Assembly: GCF_900184265.1 (NCBI RefSeq) | Contig: NZ_FXXA01000002.1 | Coordinates: 1 to 64,000, forward strand | Direction: 5' to 3' | DNA from: Eggerthella timonensis | Lineage (GTDB): Bacteria; Actinomycetota; Coriobacteriia; Coriobacteriales; Eggerthellaceae | Length of the DNA: 64,000 nucleotides | Shown: one piece after another, positions 59,275-64,000 of the stretch | Layout: every line of letters begins with the position of its first letter | Numbering within the stretch: position 1 is the stretch's first letter | Notes under the pieces: generated by a model | What the model saw: only the letters and a program-made list of their open reading frames with translations | The model's database searches: none | What the model was told of the DNA's origin: nothing | Made by a program: the position numbers and the translations under genes

Positions 59275-60531
59275 CTACAGACTGACTTCCTCGTTCACGT
59301 CGAGCAGGACGCACTGAACGAGCGAACCGGCGGTGCGTGAATCCGACCCCTCCGGCAGGATGGCCATGCAGTTGCTGCGCTGGATGACGCCGAACAGGCC
59401 GGAGCTCTGGTTCTTCGCCGGAGCCACCACGTAGTCGCCCTCGTCGTTCTTGTACAGCGTGCCGCGCAGGAAGATGCGGCGCGGGTCCTTCTTCTTCACG
59501 TCGCGCGACAGCTTCGCCATCACGGACGGGCGCTCGAAGTGCGCGTATCCCTGCATCTTGCGCAGCGCGGGGCGAATGATCATCTCGAAGCCCACGTAGG
59601 CCGCCGCCGGATTGCCGGGTAGGCCGAACACGGGCGTGCCGCGCACGACGCCGAAGGTTTGGGCCTTGCCGGGACGCATGTTCACCGTGGTCATCAGCAG
59701 ATCGCCCAACTCAGACACCACGGGCTTGATGAAGTCGAAATCGCCGTTCGACGCACCGCCGCTCGTCACCACGAAGTCGTACGCATCCACCGCCGCCGAC
59801 ACGGCCGCCGCAAGCGCTTCCTTCGTGTCCTCCACGATGGGCAGGATGGTGGGCACCGCGCCGGCGGCTTGCGCGCACGCGGCCAGCGCGTAGCTGTTCG
59901 AGTTGCGGATCTTGCCCGGCGTAGGCACCTCGGTGGGATCCACCAGCTCGGAGCCGATGGAGATGACGGCCACGCGCGGGCGGCGGTGCGTCGGCACCTC
60001 CACGATGCCGCAGCCCGCGAGGAACCCGACGCCGGCCGAGCCGATGACCTCGCCCTGCTCCACCACCGTCTCGCCCGCCTTGGCCTCTTCGCCCGCCTCT
60101 CGCACGTTGGAACGCGCGGCAGTGGGCGCGGTGAACGCCACGCGGCTGCCGGGCTTGCCGTCGCCGGTCACCACGTCGACGATCTCGTACTTCACCACGG
60201 AGTCCGCGTCGTCGGGCATCGGCGCGCCGGTCATGATGCGCACGCATTGGCCCGTCTCGATGGGACCGTCGTACACGTCGCCGGCCGCGATCTCGGCGAT
60301 GACGTCCAACTCCACAGGCGCCTCAGGCGTTGCCTCGGCCAGCTCGGCCGCGCGCACCGCGAACCCGTCCATCGCCGAGTGGGCGAACGGCGAGATGTCG
60401 ATGTCGCTTTTCAAATCGGCGGCAGCCACGCGACCGACCGCGTCCAGCACGGGCGCGGTTTCCACCGGCAGGGGAGCCACGTGCGACAATACGAGCGCGC
60501 GGGCTTCTTCAAGAGAGATCATTTCTGGCAT
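59275..60531 (-). CDS. moeA: Molybdopterin molybdotransferase MoeA
   Basis: A 418-residue MoeA. N-terminal domains with SPFAHSAMDGFAVRA near 45-60; central MoCF domain with VISIGSELVDPTEVPTPGKIRNSNSY near 180-205 and TSGGASNGDFDF near 255; FGLPGNPAAAYVGFEM near 305; and C-terminal domain IV. It ligates molybdate to adenylated molybdopterin. AAAGGGA precedes the ATG. Operon with mog; promoter TATACT at 60575-60580. Confidence 0.96.
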   Translation of the reverse strand: MPEMISLEEARALVLSHVAPLPVETAPVLDAVGRVAAADLKSDIDISPFAHSAMDGFAVRAAELAEATPEAPVELDVIAEIAAGDVYDGPIETGQCVRIMTGAPMPDDADSVVKYEIVDVVTGDGKPGSRVAFTAPTAARSNVREAGEEAKAGETVVEQGEVIGSAGVGFLAGCGIVEVPTHRRPRVAVISIGSELVDPTEVPTPGKIRNSNSYALAACAQAAGAVPTILPIVEDTKEALAAAVSAAVDAYDFVVTSGGASNGDFDFIKPVVSELGDLLMTTVNMRPGKAQTFGVVRGTPVFGLPGNPAAAYVGFEMIIRPALRKMQGYAHFERPSVMAKLSRDVKKKDPRRIFLRGTLYKNDEGDYVVAPAKNQSSGLFGVIQRSNCMAILPEGSDSRTAGSLVQCVLLDVNEEVSL

Positions 60532-60574
60532 GGTTGCACATCCCTTTCCTTCGTCGGCCCATTATAGCGCTTGC

Positions 60575-60580
60575 AGTATA
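60575..60580 (-). promoter_or_regulatory. -10 element (TATACT) of moeA-mog
   Basis: ACTATACTGC on the minus strand, 44 bases before the moeA start, in the gap divergent from the carbonic anhydrase gene. Confidence 0.45.
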
Positions 60581-60733
60581 GTGTCGCGCTGGAAGTTTGG
60601 CCGCTTCGGCAACCGCACGGGCACCGCGGCGAACGCGCGTTTCACCCAATCGTCACGATCTGCCGATGGCCGCGCCCACGCCCCTCGGCGATAATGGAAG
60701 CGAGCAGCCGAACCCAAGCGCAAGGAGACTTCC

Positions 60734-61297
60734 ATGACCGCAGAAGAAACGCCCCTCTACCACCGTGTGAACGCACACCCCACCGCCCGCATCGCGCCCT
60801 CGGCCGGCATCGTGGGCGACGTGACCATCGGCCGCGACGCCAGCGTGTTCGCCGGCGTGCAGATCCGCGGCGACGACGCGCCCGTCGTCGTCGGCGACGA
60901 GTCCAACCTGCAGGAGAACGTCGTCGTCCATGTGGACTTCGACGTGCCCGCCATCGTCGGCCCGCACTGCACCGTCGGGCACGGCGCTATCTTGCACGGC
61001 TGCGAGCTGGGCGAGAACGTGCTGGTAGGCATGGGCGCCATCGTGATGAACCGTGCGAAGATCGGCGCGAACAGCCTGATCGCCGCCGGCGCCCTCGTGT
61101 CGGAGGGCAAGGAGTTCCCGCCGGGCAGCCTCATCATGGGCATGCCGGCCCGCGTGAAGCGCGCGCTGTCCGACGAGGAGATCGCGTCCATGTGCACCTT
61201 CCCGGCCGACGATTACGTGCGCCAAAGCGGCGAGATGCTGGCACAAGGCGTGCTCGAGCACCCCTCCCCCGACATGGACATGCACCGCGGCGCGTAG
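60734..61297 (+). CDS. Gamma-class carbonic anhydrase-like protein
   Basis: A 187-residue left-handed beta-helix protein with hexapeptide repeats from about 20 to 140. His66 (VVHVD), His83 (VGHGA) and His88 (LHGC) match the metal-binding triad of gamma-carbonic anhydrases. Proposed reaction: CO2 hydration; some family members are inactive or use other substrates. AAGGAG precedes the ATG. Monocistronic, divergent from moeA. Confidence 0.9.
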   Translation: MTAEETPLYHRVNAHPTARIAPSAGIVGDVTIGRDASVFAGVQIRGDDAPVVVGDESNLQENVVVHVDFDVPAIVGPHCTVGHGAILHGCELGENVLVGMGAIVMNRAKIGANSLIAAGALVSEGKEFPPGSLIMGMPARVKRALSDEEIASMCTFPADDYVRQSGEMLAQGVLEHPSPDMDMHRGA

Positions 61298-61317
61298 CAT
61301 AGTCGCCCCCCCATGAA

Positions 61318-61356
61318 AAAGGGGCTGCCCGCGTTCATGCAGCGGGCAGCCCTTTC
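61318..61356. terminator. Bidirectional terminator between carbonic anhydrase and eno
   Basis: Perfect 15-bp stem AAAGGGGCTGCCCGC / GCGGGCAGCCCCTTT with a nine-base loop, A-rich before and T-rich after, serving both strands. Confidence 0.85.
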
Positions 61357-61396
61357 CGTTTCGCAGAACCCGAGGGCCGTCAAGCCCTCGCAACCG

Positions 61397-62698
<1,302 letters not shown>

Positions 62699-62845
62699 CT
62701 AGTAGGTTTTTCCGCTTTGCCGCATCGGCACGGCAAAGATGCACTTCGAGGTAATCATAGCACGTCGGAAGCGGAGTCACCGCCCCTTTGACCGTTTCCC
62801 CACCATTGTCGACAAGCGGTCGCCGGGACGGCACCGTCCAACGTC

Positions 62846-64000
62846 CTACCCCAGCGCGACCTCGTCGGCGTCGTCTACGAGATGCTCGCGCTCGGCCACG
62901 ATGCGGTCGATGAGCTCTTGCTGGGAATGCACGTCCAGCTTACGGTAGATGGCCCGCACGTGGGTCTTCACCGTATCGGGAGACACGGTAAGCTCCTCGC
63001 AGATGGCGCTGCGCGACTTGCCCTGCGCCAGCAGCAGCATGACCTCGGTCTCCCGCTGCGTCACCGCGCGCTCCGTGGCCACGAACCGCACGACGCCCGC
63101 GAGGTCGCCCGCTTCGAGGCCCCCTTCGCCCGGCAGCACGGTGCCCCAGCCGTACTTCAAGTTGCTGCCGCTCGACAGGAACAGCGCACAGGCGAACAGG
63201 AAGCATGCGGCGAAGCTGGCGAGCATCGCCGCATCCTCGAGCGGACGCCCGCCCAGGGCTGCGTGCGTCACCGCCCCGCCCACGAGCACGCCGAAGAACA
63301 GCGCCGCGCCCGGGCAGCTGGCGACCCAGGAAGCGGGCAGCCCCATGTTCTTCATGAGGCAGGCGCCCAAGCTCCACAGCACCAGGTCGAGGTAGCAAAA
63401 TCCGGCGGCCAGCACCGCGATGCCCACCTGGGGCGCGCTCGGCAGCGCCGCCACCAGCAGAAACCCAATTGCCACGAACGAGAACGCCACCTTGTAGATG
63501 AACCGGTTGAAATCCAACCGCAAGAACACGAGCGTCGAAAACAGCAGCACCACCGCGACCAGCTGCCCGACGGCCATGCTCGGCGACCCGGACGCGGGCT
63601 CGGCGAACAGGAACAGGCTCGTGTACAGCACGCCCGCCGCGACGCCTTGCACCGCCGACGTCGTCACGAACTTCGTGGGAAACGGCAGCGGCACGTCGCG
63701 GCCATGGTGGAAGTAGCGCACGCGCGGGAAGCCGCTCACGACGCGCCGCAGCAGCAGCATCGCCGCGAAGGGCAGCACGAGCGCGATGCCGCACAGCGCA
63801 AGCGGCGCTCCCGACGCACCATCGTCGCCAGCGAACCCTACCGCCGTCAACGCAAGGGCAGCCAGCGTTCCCAGCATGCCCTGGTACAGCGTTTGCTGCG
63901 TGCCGATCCATCCGAACACACGGTCGATCTCCACGCGAAACAGCGCCGCACCGATACCTGACAGCGCGCTCATCAGCGCATACAGAGCCGTGTCCGCAGC
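62846..64000 (-). CDS. Membrane-integrated LuxR-type regulator (5' end outside window)
   Basis: At least 384 codons are visible. The frame is open to the window edge with membrane-helix-like sequence (AADTALYALMSALSG), so the N-terminus is missing; an internal ATG at 63973 would give 375 residues but remove helices that its three relatives possess. About eight helices remain, then a C-terminal LuxR helix-turn-helix (VTQRETEVMLLLAQGKSRSA, VSPDTVKTHVRAIYRKLDVH). Its target is not visible; eno lies downstream and the upstream neighbour is off the window. Confidence 0.85.
   Translation of the reverse strand, partial: AADTALYALMSALSGIGAALFRVEIDRVFGWIGTQQTLYQGMLGTLAALALTAVGFAGDDGASGAPLALCGIALVLPFAAMLLLRRVVSGFPRVRYFHHGRDVPLPFPTKFVTTSAVQGVAAGVLYTSLFLFAEPASGSPSMAVGQLVAVVLLFSTLVFLRLDFNRFIYKVAFSFVAIGFLLVAALPSAPQVGIAVLAAGFCYLDLVLWSLGACLMKNMGLPASWVASCPGAALFFGVLVGGAVTHAALGGRPLEDAAMLASFAACFLFACALFLSSGSNLKYGWGTVLPGEGGLEAGDLAGVVRFVATERAVTQRETEVMLLLAQGKSRSAICEELTVSPDTVKTHVRAIYRKLDVHSQQELIDRIVAEREHLVDDADEVALG

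Overview
The window is GC-rich and densely coded, and carries many Tat-exported flavoprotein and molybdopterin oxidoreductases, DmsB/DmsC-type partners and LuxR regulators fused to multi-pass membrane domains. This mix is characteristic of an anaerobic respiring gut actinobacterium of the Eggerthellaceae (Eggerthella/Gordonibacter type). That placement is inference from gene style, since no rRNA or other marker is present. Two perfect parS palindromes (12503-12518 and 44201-44216) suggest the segment lies in the ParB-loaded, origin-proximal part of the chromosome. No tRNA, rRNA, CRISPR array, integrase or transposase gene was seen.

Layout. 1-5.9 kb: ABC-F ATPase, a lipoprotein, a secreted FAD fumarate-reductase-like enzyme and a LysR regulator. 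6-12.4 kb: a Na+/H+ antiporter, then a leftward YtrA-like operon (ABC ATPase, permease, DUF1648 protein, GntR regulator, DUF1648/DUF5808 protein). 12.5-14.8 kb: parS, a CPBP protease and an MFS carrier. 15.1-19.8 kb: a MITE-like inverted repeat, a soluble two-subunit molybdoenzyme (PsrA/PhsA-like A subunit plus ferredoxin subunit), a divergent Crp/Fnr regulator, a small XRE regulator and a probable broken small gene. 20-24.1 kb: DHA2-type MFS, a DUF1648 protein, pth and prs. 24.3-33.2 kb: a large leftward respiratory locus (winged-helix-like protein, molybdopterin A subunit, B, C, TorD chaperone, NapG, NapH) followed by a membrane LuxR regulator. 33.8-34.7 kb: a RelB/PIN toxin-antitoxin pair. 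34.7-39.1 kb: glmU, nhaA, hpf and acpP. 39.6-42.8 kb: a second secreted flavoprotein with a divergent membrane LuxR regulator and a perfect 16-bp inverted repeat between them. 42.9-51.5 kb: folC, NfnAB-type ferredoxin/NADPH enzyme, corA, a Fic gene bracketed by 79-bp direct repeats, a family-4 uracil-DNA glycosylase and alr. 52-58.4 kb: membrane LuxR regulator divergent from a dmsA-dmsB-dmsB2-dmsC operon. 58.8-64 kb: mog and moeA (molybdopterin synthesis), gamma-carbonic anhydrase, eno and a truncated fourth membrane LuxR regulator.

How it fits together. Three molybdoenzyme systems, a TorD-type chaperone, MoeA and a MogA/MoaB-type protein support molybdenum-dependent anaerobic respiration. 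Two Tat-exported flavoproteins add further terminal reductases. NfnAB can exchange electrons between NADH, NADPH and ferredoxin. Each reductase locus sits beside its own regulator.

The most unusual content is non-coding. Several intergenic regions hold dispersed structured repeats: a diverged ~200-bp pair at 39247-39443 and 51662-51869; a long-hairpin pair at 22960-23087 and 44318-44418; GGGACTGTCCC-type palindromes, two of them bounding a ~310-bp MITE-like unit; a 163-bp unit with 30-bp perfect inverted arms; and a 253-bp inverted repeat with outward-facing promoters.
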